Below, in pieces: positions 33,743 through 42,694 of a DNA stretch of 64,000 nt. The position numbers were made by a program, and so were the translations under genes. The notes below the pieces were generated by a model. That model was not told where the DNA came from. It saw nothing but the letters and a program-made list of their open reading frames with translations, and did not search any database. How positions within the stretch are numbered: position 1 is the stretch's first letter; each line of letters begins with the position of its first letter. This stretch comes from Bradyrhizobium arachidis (GTDB lineage: Bacteria > Pseudomonadota > Alphaproteobacteria > Rhizobiales > Xanthobacteraceae), in contig NZ_CP077970.1 of the NCBI RefSeq assembly GCF_024758505.1, forward strand, positions 7,688,001 to 7,752,000, written 5' to 3'.

Positions 33743-35412
33743 CGGCGGCGCTCGTAGACCTTGCGACCTTCGAAGAAGGTCATCTCCACATTGGTCTCCG
33801 CGATCTGATCGACGGGGATGTCGAACAGCGCCTGATCGAGCACGATCAGGTCGGCGGACTTTCCGACCTCGATCGATCCCGTGATCGTGCCGAGGCCCGC
33901 GGCGCGCGCGGCATTGATGGTGTAGATCTCGATGACGGTTTCGAGCTCGAGCGCCTGCTCCGGCCAGAGTGAGGCGCCGGGAAAGTCGCCGGCGGGATTG
34001 CGCCGCGTCACCATGCCCTCGATGCCGTGCCAGGGGTCGGGATTGGGAATGACCGGCCAATCCGAGCCGCCGGCCATCAGCGCACCGACGATCTTGAGGT
34101 CGCGGTTTGGCCAGAAGCGCTGCGCCCGCTCCGCGCCCATCGCCGCCTTGTGCGCCTCGAGGAACACGGTCGGAAACCAGATGATCGGCGAGAGGTCAGC
34201 GGCGACGCCGAGTTCGGCAAATCGCGGGATGTCGTCGGGCGTGATGTAGCTCGCATGCGCGATGTGATGGATGAGCGTGGTCGGTCCGTCGAACGAGCGC
34301 ACCACCTCGATCGCATCGAGCGCCTGCGTGACGGCGGCGTCGCCCGCGCAGTGGATCTTGGCCGCGAGTCCCAGCTTCTCGCATTTGCCGAGCCAGCGGA
34401 TCAGCTCCGGCACCGTCAGCATGGTGGCGCCGCGGAAGCAGCAGCCGCGCACGGGATCGGCGACATACGGCTCGTGGAACGCGGCTGTCTTGGCGCCCGG
34501 CACGCCGTCCAGAAACATTTTTGCGTAATCGGGCTTCACATGGGCGGAGCGATACTGACCACGTAGCGCGAACAGTTCCTCGCCCGCCGTTCCAAACATG
34601 AAGCCGGGCTCAACGATCGGCATGGCGCAGACGGCCCAGGCCGAGAGCTCGCCGCGATCATCGAGCCCTTTCAGCGCGGCGAGAATCGGTTGCATGCTCG
34701 CGGCATCGACGAAACCCGTGACGCCGAACGAATTGAGCACCCCGATCGAACGCGCGACGGCGGCGCGGTCCATCTCCGGCGTGTAGTGGCCGGCCTTGGC
34801 GAGCGCGCGCTCGATGATGCCGGAGGCCGCTTCCACCATCAGCCCGGTCAGACGGCCACTGCGGAGGTCCCGGCCAATCTCGCCGTCGATGGGATCAGGC
34901 GTTTCGGTCGTGATGCCTGCGATCCGCAAGGCCTCGGTGCTGGCCCAGCGATTGTGATAGCTGTCGTCGCGCAGCAACACGGGATGGCCGAGGCTCGCGG
35001 CGTTGAGCTCGGCTGCGGCGGCGTCGGTGTTGAGCTTTTGCAGGAGATCGTTGCCGAACTGGCCGCCGACGATCCAGCTTCCGGGAGCAGCCTTTGCAGC
35101 GGCCTCCTTCACGGCGCCGGCGATCTGGCTGATCGAGTGGTTCGACGGGAAGCGCAGTTCGTAGAGGTCCGCCTGGCCGCCCATCATGATGTGATTGTGG
35201 ATGTCGATGATGCCCGGCATGGCGGTGCGGCCGCCGAGATCGACCACCTTGGTGTCGCTGCCGACGAACGACTTGACGTCGCCTTCCTCGCCGACGGCGA
35301 CAAAACGCCCGGCCTTGACCGCTGCGCAACTCGCCCAGGGCTGATCGCGATTGACGGTGTAGATCCTGCCGTTTCGGAACAGCGTGTCGGCGCTGGTCTT
35401 GATGTCGCTCAT
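33739..35412 (-). CDS. Amidohydrolase family protein (YtcJ-like, Amidohydro_3)
   Basis: 557 residues of the metal-dependent amidohydrolase superfamily. The N-terminal strand TLFRNGRIYTVNRDQPWAS is typical of YtcJ-like proteins. The first metal motif is DIHNH, followed later by IHCAGDAAVTQALDA and HHIAHASYI with histidine ligands, and GSDWPV with the catalytic aspartate. ATG at 35412 is chosen over an upstream start that adds 38 atypical residues. It probably hydrolyses an amide, lactam, N-formyl or N-acyl bond. The stop is translationally coupled to the CobW-type gene. Confidence 0.9.
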   Translation of the reverse strand: MSDIKTSADTLFRNGRIYTVNRDQPWASCAAVKAGRFVAVGEEGDVKSFVGSDTKVVDLGGRTAMPGIIDIHNHIMMGGQADLYELRFPSNHSISQIAGAVKEAAAKAAPGSWIVGGQFGNDLLQKLNTDAAAAELNAASLGHPVLLRDDSYHNRWASTEALRIAGITTETPDPIDGEIGRDLRSGRLTGLMVEAASGIIERALAKAGHYTPEMDRAAVARSIGVLNSFGVTGFVDAASMQPILAALKGLDDRGELSAWAVCAMPIVEPGFMFGTAGEELFALRGQYRSAHVKPDYAKMFLDGVPGAKTAAFHEPYVADPVRGCCFRGATMLTVPELIRWLGKCEKLGLAAKIHCAGDAAVTQALDAIEVVRSFDGPTTLIHHIAHASYITPDDIPRFAELGVAADLSPIIWFPTVFLEAHKAAMGAERAQRFWPNRDLKIVGALMAGGSDWPVIPNPDPWHGIEGMVTRRNPAGDFPGASLWPEQALELETVIEIYTINAARAAGLGTITGSIEVGKSADLIVLDQALFDIPVDQIAETNVEMTFFEGRKVYERRR

Positions 35413-35500
35413 TCCCGGATCCCGATTGTGAGAGGAGCTTGTTCCGCGTGCGCGTTCGTCACAATCAGCCGTTCGGTTGATGAGGCCGCTGCAAGGCGCG

Positions 35501-36292
35501 TCAGCCCCATTGCCGCTCGACGGCAAAGCCGGTTTCGGGAAGCGTCGTCCCGCCGTCGACCACGATGGTCTGTCCCGTCACGTAGCTTGCCTGCTCGGAG
35601 GCGAGATAGAGCATGGCGTAGGCGACGTCGTCAGCGGTGCCGATCCGCCCCATCGGAATGTGGCGGGCGATGCGCGACAGGTTATCCGCCGTGCTCAGCG
35701 AGCCTCGCCCCGGCTTGGAAATAAAGCCCGGCTCGACGACGTTGGCCGTGATGCCGTCGCGGGCAAGCTCGAAGGCGGCGCCCCGAATGAAGGCGTTGAC
35801 GCCGGCTTTCGCCACGGAATAGTGCGCGCCGCCGCCCATCGCCAGGCGCGACGAGATCGAAGACGTCACCAGAATGCGGCCATATCGCCTGGCGCGCATA
35901 TGTGGAACGGCCGACTGAATGAGCCAGATTGCCGAAGTGAGATTGATCGACAAGGCCTGTTCGAGCCTGTCTTCATCGAGGTCATCGAGGGCCGCCCAGG
36001 GACAGCCGCCGGCGTTGTGGACGAGGATATCGAGCCGGTCGAACCGGCTAATCACCCGATCGACAAGGTCACCGAGGCCGGACCGGTCAAGCCTGTCGAA
36101 TGTCGTCGTACTCACGCCAAGACCGCGGCGGCTCAGATCGACAGCAAGCGCATCGGCCACATCCTGGGAGCGGTTGGCGATCACAACATGGGCGCCTGCT
36201 TCTGCGAGGCGGGTCACGATTGCGGCACCAATGCCCCGCCCGCCGCCGGTGACCAGGGCCATTCGCTTCGTCAAATCGAACGGCGACGCCAT
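35501..36292 (-). CDS. Short-chain dehydrogenase/reductase
   Basis: 263 residues. NAD(P)-binding TGGGRGIG at about residues 15-22, HNAGG at about 90-94, catalytic SSISS...YSVAK (Ser and Tyr-x-x-x-Lys) and the C-terminal YVTGQTIVVDGG. No acidic or basic residue pattern that I would trust to name the cofactor. It lies two bases after the class III aminotransferase stop, in the same operon, so it likely oxidises or reduces a carbonyl or alcohol intermediate of that pathway. Confidence 0.92.
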   Translation of the reverse strand: MASPFDLTKRMALVTGGGRGIGAAIVTRLAEAGAHVVIANRSQDVADALAVDLSRRGLGVSTTTFDRLDRSGLGDLVDRVISRFDRLDILVHNAGGCPWAALDDLDEDRLEQALSINLTSAIWLIQSAVPHMRARRYGRILVTSSISSRLAMGGGAHYSVAKAGVNAFIRGAAFELARDGITANVVEPGFISKPGRGSLSTADNLSRIARHIPMGRIGTADDVAYAMLYLASEQASYVTGQTIVVDGGTTLPETGFAVERQWG

Positions 36293-36294
36293 GA

Positions 36295-37683
36295 TCAGAT
36301 CACTCCTGCATCCTCCACCAACCCAACGAAGCGCTCGAAGACGTCACCATGCCGATCGACATCGGCCAACGACGTCGCCGGGCAGGTCAGCAGCATGCCG
36401 TGGAATGGCGTAATCAGGATTCCTTCATTCATGTAGAAGGCATGCATCAGCGTCTCGAGATCGGGCTGTCGTCCGGCGATCACGTCGGCACCGTTGCGCG
36501 GCGCATTCGGCATGAACATGATCTCGATGCGGGCGCCGATCTGGGTCGCATGCCAGGGTAATCCTTTCCGGCCGATGACGTCGCGGGCGCGCGCGGCCAG
36601 GCGCTCGGCATGCGCGATCATGCTGACATAGGCCGGCGCCGTCAGCACCTCCTGCAGCACCGCGCGCATCGCGGCGACCGCCAATGCGCCGCCCGCCAAC
36701 GTGCCGCCGAAGCCGAGATGCGCCGATTGCCGCTGCCGCGGATTGACCGGGGGAACGATGCGCCAGAGCCGCTCCGCGGTGGCGTAGTCGAGACCGAAGA
36801 TGCCCGCCGGAATGCCGCCGGCAATCGCCTTGCCCGCGACCAGGATGTCCGGCTCGAGACCGTGAAGCGCCGTATAGCCGCCCGGCCCGCACGACAGAGT
36901 ATGCGTCTCGTCGATGATCAGTACCGTGCCCGCCCGGCGCGTCGCATCCCGCAATGACTGATGGAACCCATCCGCGACCGGGATCATGCCGAAATTCGTC
37001 ATTATCGGCTCGGTGAGCACGCAGGCGACGTCGCCTGAGGCCAACGCCGCCTCCACCGCCGCGACGTCGTTGAATTCGACAACGTTGGTCACCGCGTCGT
37101 AGTTGACGGCGTTCGGGTGGATCATGTTGCGCAAACCGATCCGCCCGTCGCGGATCTCGACATGCGCTTCGTCGACGCCGCCGTGATAGCAGCCGGAGAA
37201 CACCAGGACCTTGGACTTGCCGGTGATCATGCGCGCGATGCGAATAGCCGCACGGTTGGCATCTGTTGCCGACGTTGTCAGGGTCCAATAGCGAGGACCG
37301 AACCGGCGCGACAGTTCGGCGCCAACCCAGAGGCTGTTCTCGGTCGGCAGCATCATGGTGGCGCCGCGCTCGATCTGTCGCGTCACCGCGCGCGTGACGG
37401 CGTCCGGCGCATGGCCGCACATGGCACCGGTGTCGCCGAGGCAGAAGTCGACGTAGTCGCAGCCGTCGATATCCCTCACATGCGCGCCCAAGGCCGTGTC
37501 GACACAGATCGGAAATCCTCCGGCCCAACGGCGCATCCAGTGCGACGGCGCGCCATAGAGGAAGTGACGCCGGCCTTCCCGCCATGCGGCCGCAGAGCGC
37601 GGATGCAGGCGAAGGAAGCGCGCCTGCTCGTCGTTGATCAGCCGGTCGAGCGTCGCCGCCCGTGCTTCTGTTGCTACCGTCAC
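36295..37683 (-). CDS. Class III aminotransferase / glutamate-1-semialdehyde aminomutase-like
   Basis: 462 residues of PLP fold-type I. Recognised blocks: DYVDFCLGDTGAMCGHAPDAV (substrate-side region of GSA aminomutases), TTSATDANRAAIRIAR (phosphate-binding, with TSATDAN where GSEAN is common), LIIDETHTLSCGPGGY with the pyridine-nitrogen aspartate, and AGKAIAGGIPAG with the Schiff-base lysine. ATG at 37683 overlaps the aldehyde dehydrogenase stop by 4 bases. It is unlikely to be the heme-pathway HemL because of its context; an amino-acid or amine transaminase or a 2,3-aminomutase-like activity fits better. Confidence 0.88.
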   Translation of the reverse strand: MTVATEARAATLDRLINDEQARFLRLHPRSAAAWREGRRHFLYGAPSHWMRRWAGGFPICVDTALGAHVRDIDGCDYVDFCLGDTGAMCGHAPDAVTRAVTRQIERGATMMLPTENSLWVGAELSRRFGPRYWTLTTSATDANRAAIRIARMITGKSKVLVFSGCYHGGVDEAHVEIRDGRIGLRNMIHPNAVNYDAVTNVVEFNDVAAVEAALASGDVACVLTEPIMTNFGMIPVADGFHQSLRDATRRAGTVLIIDETHTLSCGPGGYTALHGLEPDILVAGKAIAGGIPAGIFGLDYATAERLWRIVPPVNPRQRQSAHLGFGGTLAGGALAVAAMRAVLQEVLTAPAYVSMIAHAERLAARARDVIGRKGLPWHATQIGARIEIMFMPNAPRNGADVIAGRQPDLETLMHAFYMNEGILITPFHGMLLTCPATSLADVDRHGDVFERFVGLVEDAGVI

Positions 37684-39164
37684 AGCGCGATCCAGGCCGT
37701 TTTCCGATCGGTGTATTCGTCAAGCGCGTGCAGCGACTTGTCACGGCCGAAGCCGGACTGCTTGAAGCCACCGAGCGGCACCGTCACATCGGTGCCGCCA
37801 TAAGCGTTCACGTGCACCACGCCGGCATTGATCGCACGCACCATCCGGTGTGCCGTGCGAAGCGAACCTGTCCAGACCGCGGCTGCCAGCCCGTAGTCGC
37901 TGGCATTGGCGAGCCGCACCGCGTCCTCCTCGTTCTCGAACCGGGTCACCGCGAGCACCGGCCCAAAGACCTCCTCGCGCCAAAGCTTCATTTTGGAGTC
38001 CACGCCGGCAAAGATCGTCGGCGCCATGTAGTAGCCGCCGCTCTCTTCATGTAGTCGCCCGCCGCCGCACAGCCGCTCGCCACCCTCTTCCTCCGCTCGC
38101 CGCACGACGGCAAGATTCTTGCGCAACTGCGCTTCGCTGTTGACCGCACCGATATCGAAGGCGAGATCGAGGGGATCGCCGATCCTCAGCTTGCCTGTGA
38201 CCGCGAGCAGTTCGCTCATGAACTCGTCGTAGACCCCGGACTGCACCAGAAGCCGCGAGCCGGCGACGCAGACCTGCCCGGAGTTGCGAAAGATACCGTT
38301 CGCCGACACCTTGGCGGCCTGCTTGATATCCGGGACATCGGAGAACACGACGTTCGGCGACTTGCCACCGAGTTCGAGATAGACCCGTTTCAGATTGGAG
38401 CGCGCTGAATATTCCAGGAGTCGCCGGCCAACCGGGCCTGATCCCGTGAACGCCAGCACATCGACGTCCATATGCAACGCCAGCGCTTCGCCAGCCGTGG
38501 CGCCGCTCCCGGTAACGACGTTGAGCACGCCATCGGGCAATCCGGCTTCCCTCGCCAGGACAGCCAGACGCAGCAGCGTCAGCGAAGCAGCCTCGGGCGG
38601 CTTCACCACGACGGAATTGCCGGCGGCGAGCGCGGGCGCGATCTTCCAGGCGCCGATCATCAAGGGAAAATTCCAGGGGACGATCACCCCGACGACGCCG
38701 AGCGGCTCGCGATGAATGAGCCCGAGCACGTCCCGACCGGTCGGCGCGATTTCGCCATAGACCTTGTCGATCGCTTCCGCATAGTAGCGGATCGTCGCAA
38801 CCGCCGATAACGGCTCGGCCTTGTACGCCATCCCGATTTCGGTGCCATTGTCACGCACGCCAAGGACCGCGAGTTCCAAGGCGTGCCGCTCGACGAGATC
38901 GGCGAACCGCAACAAAACTCTCTTGCGCTCCGCGGGCGCGGCACGCGACCATGCGCCACCGTCGTAGACCCGTCGCGCTACCTGCACCGCGCGATCGATG
39001 TCACCGGCATCGCCGTCTGCGATCGTCGTCAGACGCTTGCCGTCGATGGGAGAGATCACGTCCAACCGGGCGCCGCCCGCGCTCTCGACCGCAACACCTG
39101 CGATCAGATGCTGCTGCGGGGAAACGCCCGTTGCGCGCAGCGCGTCGATTTCAGATTGCAACAT
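37680..39164 (-). CDS. NAD(P)-dependent aldehyde dehydrogenase
   Basis: 494 residues from MLQSEIDALRATG. PWNFPLMIGAWKIAPALAAGN forms the cofactor site, LELGGKSPNVVF holds the general-base glutamate and NSGQVCVAGSRLL the catalytic cysteine; EEVFGPVLAV closes the family pattern. It resembles PuuC-type gamma-glutamyl-aminobutyraldehyde and betaine-aldehyde dehydrogenases. The frame continues 22 codons upstream to MM at 39230 without a better ribosome site, so the start is uncertain. It is first in the leftward run and divergent from UPF0261. Confidence 0.9.
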   Translation of the reverse strand: MLQSEIDALRATGVSPQQHLIAGVAVESAGGARLDVISPIDGKRLTTIADGDAGDIDRAVQVARRVYDGGAWSRAAPAERKRVLLRFADLVERHALELAVLGVRDNGTEIGMAYKAEPLSAVATIRYYAEAIDKVYGEIAPTGRDVLGLIHREPLGVVGVIVPWNFPLMIGAWKIAPALAAGNSVVVKPPEAASLTLLRLAVLAREAGLPDGVLNVVTGSGATAGEALALHMDVDVLAFTGSGPVGRRLLEYSARSNLKRVYLELGGKSPNVVFSDVPDIKQAAKVSANGIFRNSGQVCVAGSRLLVQSGVYDEFMSELLAVTGKLRIGDPLDLAFDIGAVNSEAQLRKNLAVVRRAEEEGGERLCGGGRLHEESGGYYMAPTIFAGVDSKMKLWREEVFGPVLAVTRFENEEDAVRLANASDYGLAAAVWTGSLRTAHRMVRAINAGVVHVNAYGGTDVTVPLGGFKQSGFGRDKSLHALDEYTDRKTAWIAL

Positions 39165-39256
39165 GAGCGAACTCGGCGTGGAAACGTTGAATTCGACGGC
39201 TGCGCAGCCGATCGTGATGGTGCGCATCATTCAGCTTCGACGCGGCGTCTCTCACA

Positions 39257-39274
39257 ATCCACCGATAGGTGGAT
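39257..39274. promoter_or_regulatory. Perfect 7-bp-arm palindrome, candidate operator
   Basis: ATCCACC-GATA-GGTGGAT is an 18-bp inverted repeat in the 213-base gap between the divergent aldehyde dehydrogenase and UPF0261 genes. Position and symmetry fit a dimeric regulator site; the LuxR-type protein at 42695-43363 is one candidate binder. Confidence 0.5.
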
Positions 39275-39377
39275 GTCATGCATCGCAGCAGCTTCATAAA
39301 TTTGCCGCCAACAATCACCCTGCGCACTGCCACGGCCCATTGCGCGTCCATTCGCCAGACACCGGCATTCCGAAGAC

Positions 39378-40643
39378 ATGACCAACAGATCACGCCCGCG
39401 CATCCTGCTGATCGGCACCGGCGATACCAAGGCCGACGAGCTCCTGTTCATGCAGCGCTGCATTGGTGAAGCAGGCGGCGTGATTGTCATGATGGACATC
39501 AGCGTGCTCGGCGACCCCCCTTACAAGGCGGCGCACGACAAGCATGCGGTGGCCGCCGCAGCCGACAAGACGATTGAGGCCGTGATCGCCAGCGGCGATG
39601 AGAATTCGTCGATGACCTTGATGGCACTCGGCGCCTCCCGCTTGACCAGGCGGCTGTGCGACGACGGCGAGATCGATGGCATGATCACGATCGGCGGCAC
39701 GATGGGCACTGATCTCGCGCTCGACGTCGCACTCGGCCTGCCCCTCGGCTTCCCCAAGCTGATCGTATCGACGATCGCATTCTCCCACCTGATCCCGCCG
39801 GAGCGCATTGCCGCGGATCTGATGATGATCTTGTGGGCCGGAGGCCTGTACGGACTCAATGGCACCTGCAAGGCCGTGTTGTCACAGGCCTGCGGCGCTA
39901 TCGTCGGCGCATCCCGCAGCGCCATTCGGCCGCGGCCGCAGCGTCCGATCGTGGCGCTAACGTCTCTGGGCAAAAGCTGCCTCAGCTACATGGTCGAGCT
40001 GAAGCCGCAGCTTGAAGCACGCGGCTACGAAGTCGTCGTGTTTCATACCACCGGCATGGGCGGCCGCGCGATGGAATCGATCGCCGCGCAAGGCGGGTTT
40101 GCCGCGGTGCTCGACCTCAGCCTCCAGGAAGTCGCCAACCAGTTGATGGGCTCGGTGGTAAATTCCGGCGCGGACCGCCTGATGAATGCAGGCCGCCATG
40201 GCATCCCCCAGATCGTGGCGCCCGGCGCCATCGATATGGTGGACTTCCCGGCTTGGCTACCGGTGCCAGCAGAACTCGCCGATCGTCCATTTCATGCGCA
40301 TAATCGCCTGCTCGCGTCCGCGACCTCGGGTCCCGAGGATCGCCGCCGGATCGCGCGCGCGATTGCAGCGAAGCTTGCAGAGGCGACGGCCCCGATTGCC
40401 TTCGTGCTCCCGACCGGCGGCATCCAGCAATGGGACCAGGAGGGCGAGCCGCTGCACGACCCGGAAGGGCTGCGCGCGTTTGTCGCGGAGATGCGCGCCG
40501 CGATCCGCGCACCGGTCGAGCTTCACGTGATCAACGATCACATCAACGAGCGCGGTTTTGTCGAAAAGGTGCTCGCGATCTTCGACCGCTGGGTCGCCGA
40601 TGCCGTCGTTCCCGCCGGCAAGGTTGCGGTAGAACGGATATGA
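39378..40643 (+). CDS. Tm-1-like ATP-binding domain protein (UPF0261)
   Basis: 421 residues. The N-terminal half opens ILLIGTGDTKADELLFM and includes GGTMGTDLALDVALGLPLGFPKL, typical of the Tm-1/UPF0261 family; the C-terminal half begins LTSLGKSCLSYM and contains FHTTGMGGRAMESIAAQGGF, a TIM-barrel signal-transduction-like module. Plant Tm-1 binds ATP and a viral replicase; bacterial members are uncharacterised and often sit in catabolic operons. Translationally coupled to the HAD gene (ATGA overlap at 40640-40643). Confidence 0.9.
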   Translation: MTNRSRPRILLIGTGDTKADELLFMQRCIGEAGGVIVMMDISVLGDPPYKAAHDKHAVAAAADKTIEAVIASGDENSSMTLMALGASRLTRRLCDDGEIDGMITIGGTMGTDLALDVALGLPLGFPKLIVSTIAFSHLIPPERIAADLMMILWAGGLYGLNGTCKAVLSQACGAIVGASRSAIRPRPQRPIVALTSLGKSCLSYMVELKPQLEARGYEVVVFHTTGMGGRAMESIAAQGGFAAVLDLSLQEVANQLMGSVVNSGADRLMNAGRHGIPQIVAPGAIDMVDFPAWLPVPAELADRPFHAHNRLLASATSGPEDRRRIARAIAAKLAEATAPIAFVLPTGGIQQWDQEGEPLHDPEGLRAFVAEMRAAIRAPVELHVINDHINERGFVEKVLAIFDRWVADAVVPAGKVAVERI

Positions 40644-41305
40644 CCGCAACTGCGGCAAGCGCGCTGGTGCTGGATTTCGGCGGGGTGATCTCAAAGACCC
40701 TGTTCGAAACCCATGATGCGACGGAAGCCGCGCTCGGCCTTGCGCCGGGGACATTGACCTGGCGCGGGCCTTTCGCCGAGGACACTGACCCGCTCTGGTC
40801 GACGATGCAGCGTGGGGAATTGTCCGAGCGCGACTACTGGCGCACGCGCAGCCGCGAGGTCGGCCAGCTCGTCGGCGAGCACTGGCAGGATATGCAGACC
40901 TTCGTCCGGCGCGCACGCGGCGCTGATCCGATGCTGGTCATCCGCCCGGAAGCCGAGCGCGCGATCCGCATCGCAAGCACGGCCGGCCGCAAGCTCGCCA
41001 TTCTCTCCAATGAGCTCGACCTGTTCTATGGCGTGGACTTCCGGCGCAAGCTACCGCTGCTCGAGCATTTCGACGTCATCGTCGATGCCACCCACACCGA
41101 CATTCTGAAGCCCGACCCGCGCGCCTATGGATCCGTGTGCGATGCCCTCGGGCTCGCCCCTGGATCTTGCGTCTTCGTCGACGACCAGGAGCGCAACATC
41201 AAGGGCGCGATCGCCTGCGGGCTCCCGACCGTCTGGTTCGACGTCCGACAGCCCGAAGACTCTTACCGGAAGGCCCTGCACTTGCTCGGCCTTGCCTTCG
41301 ATTGA
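40640..41305 (+). CDS. HAD-superfamily hydrolase (subfamily IA)
   Basis: 221 residues. Motif I is LVLDFGGVISKT at about residues 10-21, with the nucleophile Asp and glycine at the +2 acid position as in several IA members; motif II is LAILSNELD, motif III the lysine in DILKPDPRAYG, and motif IV VFVDDQERNIKGA. Start at 40640 overlaps the UPF0261 stop; the earlier in-frame part is a shadow. Likely a small-molecule phosphatase or dehalogenase-like enzyme in the same rightward operon. Confidence 0.88.
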   Translation: MTATAASALVLDFGGVISKTLFETHDATEAALGLAPGTLTWRGPFAEDTDPLWSTMQRGELSERDYWRTRSREVGQLVGEHWQDMQTFVRRARGADPMLVIRPEAERAIRIASTAGRKLAILSNELDLFYGVDFRRKLPLLEHFDVIVDATHTDILKPDPRAYGSVCDALGLAPGSCVFVDDQERNIKGAIACGLPTVWFDVRQPEDSYRKALHLLGLAFD

Positions 41306-41323
41306 CGACAAGCGGAGCCATCC

Positions 41324-42673
41324 ATGCGCGAAATCAATTTCCTGGTCGAGAACAATGCCCGCCGCATCTGGCATCCAATGGCGCATCCCAAGGACATGCA
41401 GGACCATCCGCCGCGCATCATCATGAAAGGTGAAGGCATCTTCGTCACCGACATCGAAGGCAAGACTGTGCTTGATGCGGTGGGCGGTCTCTGGAACGTG
41501 ACGCTCGGCTATAGCTGCGATCCGATCAAGAAGGCAATCGCCGATCAGCTCACTGAATTGCCCTATTACTCCGGCTTTCGCGGCGTCTCCACGGGACCCG
41601 CGATCGAGCTCGCCTATGAGCTGACCGAATGGTTCAGGCCGGAAGGCATGGTGCGCGCGTTCTTCACTTCAGGCGGATCCGACTCCGTCGAGACTGCGCT
41701 GCGGCTCGCGCGGCAATACTGGAAGATCAGGGGTCAGCGCGACCGCACCAAATTCCTGGCATTGAAGAAGGGCTATCACGGCACGCATTTCGGCGGCGCC
41801 TCGGTGAACGGCAACGCCAATTTCCGTCGCAACTATGAGCCGCTGCTGCCCGGCGTCTATCACATCCCCTCGCCCTGGACCTATCGCAATCCATTCAACG
41901 AGACCGATCCGGCCAGGCTCGCGCGGCTCTGCGCCAATGCGCTCGCCGACGAGATCGAATTCCAGGGGGCCGACACCATCGCCGCCTTCATCATGGAGCC
42001 GGTGCTTGGCGCCGGCGGAGTGATCGTGCCGCACGAGAGCTTTATGGGCCTGGTGAGCGAGATCTGCGATCGCTACGGCATCCTCCTGATCTCGGACGAG
42101 GTTGTCACCGGCTTCGGCCGGAGCGGCGCCTGGTCCGGCGCGCGGCTCTGGAACGTCAAGCCGGACATGATGACGATCGCAAAGGCCGTGACGTCAGGCT
42201 ATTTTCCTCTGGGTGCCACCATGATCGGCGACAAGATCGCCGAAGCCTTCGAGAGCGACGAGACGAGTTTTGGTTCGATCGGCCACGGCTACACCTATTC
42301 CGGCCATCCCGTCGGCTGCGCGGCCGGCATTGCGGCGCTGGCTGAAACGCGCCGGCTGAAGCTCGACGTCAAGGCGACAACCTCCGGCGCCGTGCTCAAC
42401 GAGGCGCTTGCAGCTCTCAAGCAGAAGCATGACATCGTCGGGGACGTTCGCGGCAAGGGTCTGATGGCGGCACTCGAACTGGTCGCCGACCGCGGCACCA
42501 AGAAGGCGCTCGACAAGAAGATCGTCGGGAAGATTGCGGACGCGATCTACGATGCCGGCGTGATGGTGCGCGTCTCCGGCAGCAACATCATCCTCTCGCC
42601 GCCTCTGATCATCACCGCCGACGACGCGAGAACGATCGCACGTGCGATCGACCACGGCCTCTCGGCTGCCTGA
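41324..42673 (+). CDS. Class III aminotransferase (omega-amino acid:pyruvate type)
   Basis: 449 residues. Family blocks: WHPMAHPKDM near the start, GLWNVTLGYSCDPIKKAIADQL, FTSGGSDSVETALRLARQYW (phosphate binding), LLISDEVVTGFGRSGAW (Asp to PLP nitrogen) and MTIAKAVTSGYFPLGA (Schiff-base Lys). It resembles omega-amino acid, taurine and putrescine:pyruvate transaminases. ATG at 41324 follows GCGGAG, 18 bases after the HAD stop. A second class III aminotransferase gene lies in the divergent run, so the pathway handles one amine in two steps or two related amines. Confidence 0.92.
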   Translation: MREINFLVENNARRIWHPMAHPKDMQDHPPRIIMKGEGIFVTDIEGKTVLDAVGGLWNVTLGYSCDPIKKAIADQLTELPYYSGFRGVSTGPAIELAYELTEWFRPEGMVRAFFTSGGSDSVETALRLARQYWKIRGQRDRTKFLALKKGYHGTHFGGASVNGNANFRRNYEPLLPGVYHIPSPWTYRNPFNETDPARLARLCANALADEIEFQGADTIAAFIMEPVLGAGGVIVPHESFMGLVSEICDRYGILLISDEVVTGFGRSGAWSGARLWNVKPDMMTIAKAVTSGYFPLGATMIGDKIAEAFESDETSFGSIGHGYTYSGHPVGCAAGIAALAETRRLKLDVKATTSGAVLNEALAALKQKHDIVGDVRGKGLMAALELVADRGTKKALDKKIVGKIADAIYDAGVMVRVSGSNIILSPPLIITADDARTIARAIDHGLSAA

Positions 42674-42694
42674 CGAGAGACCGGAGCAGCCGCG

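Noticed and set aside
36295..37683. hemL, the heme-pathway glutamate-1-semialdehyde aminomutase
   Set aside because: Alphaproteobacteria normally make 5-aminolevulinate by the HemA synthase, and the gene is embedded in a catabolic operon, so only the family name applies.
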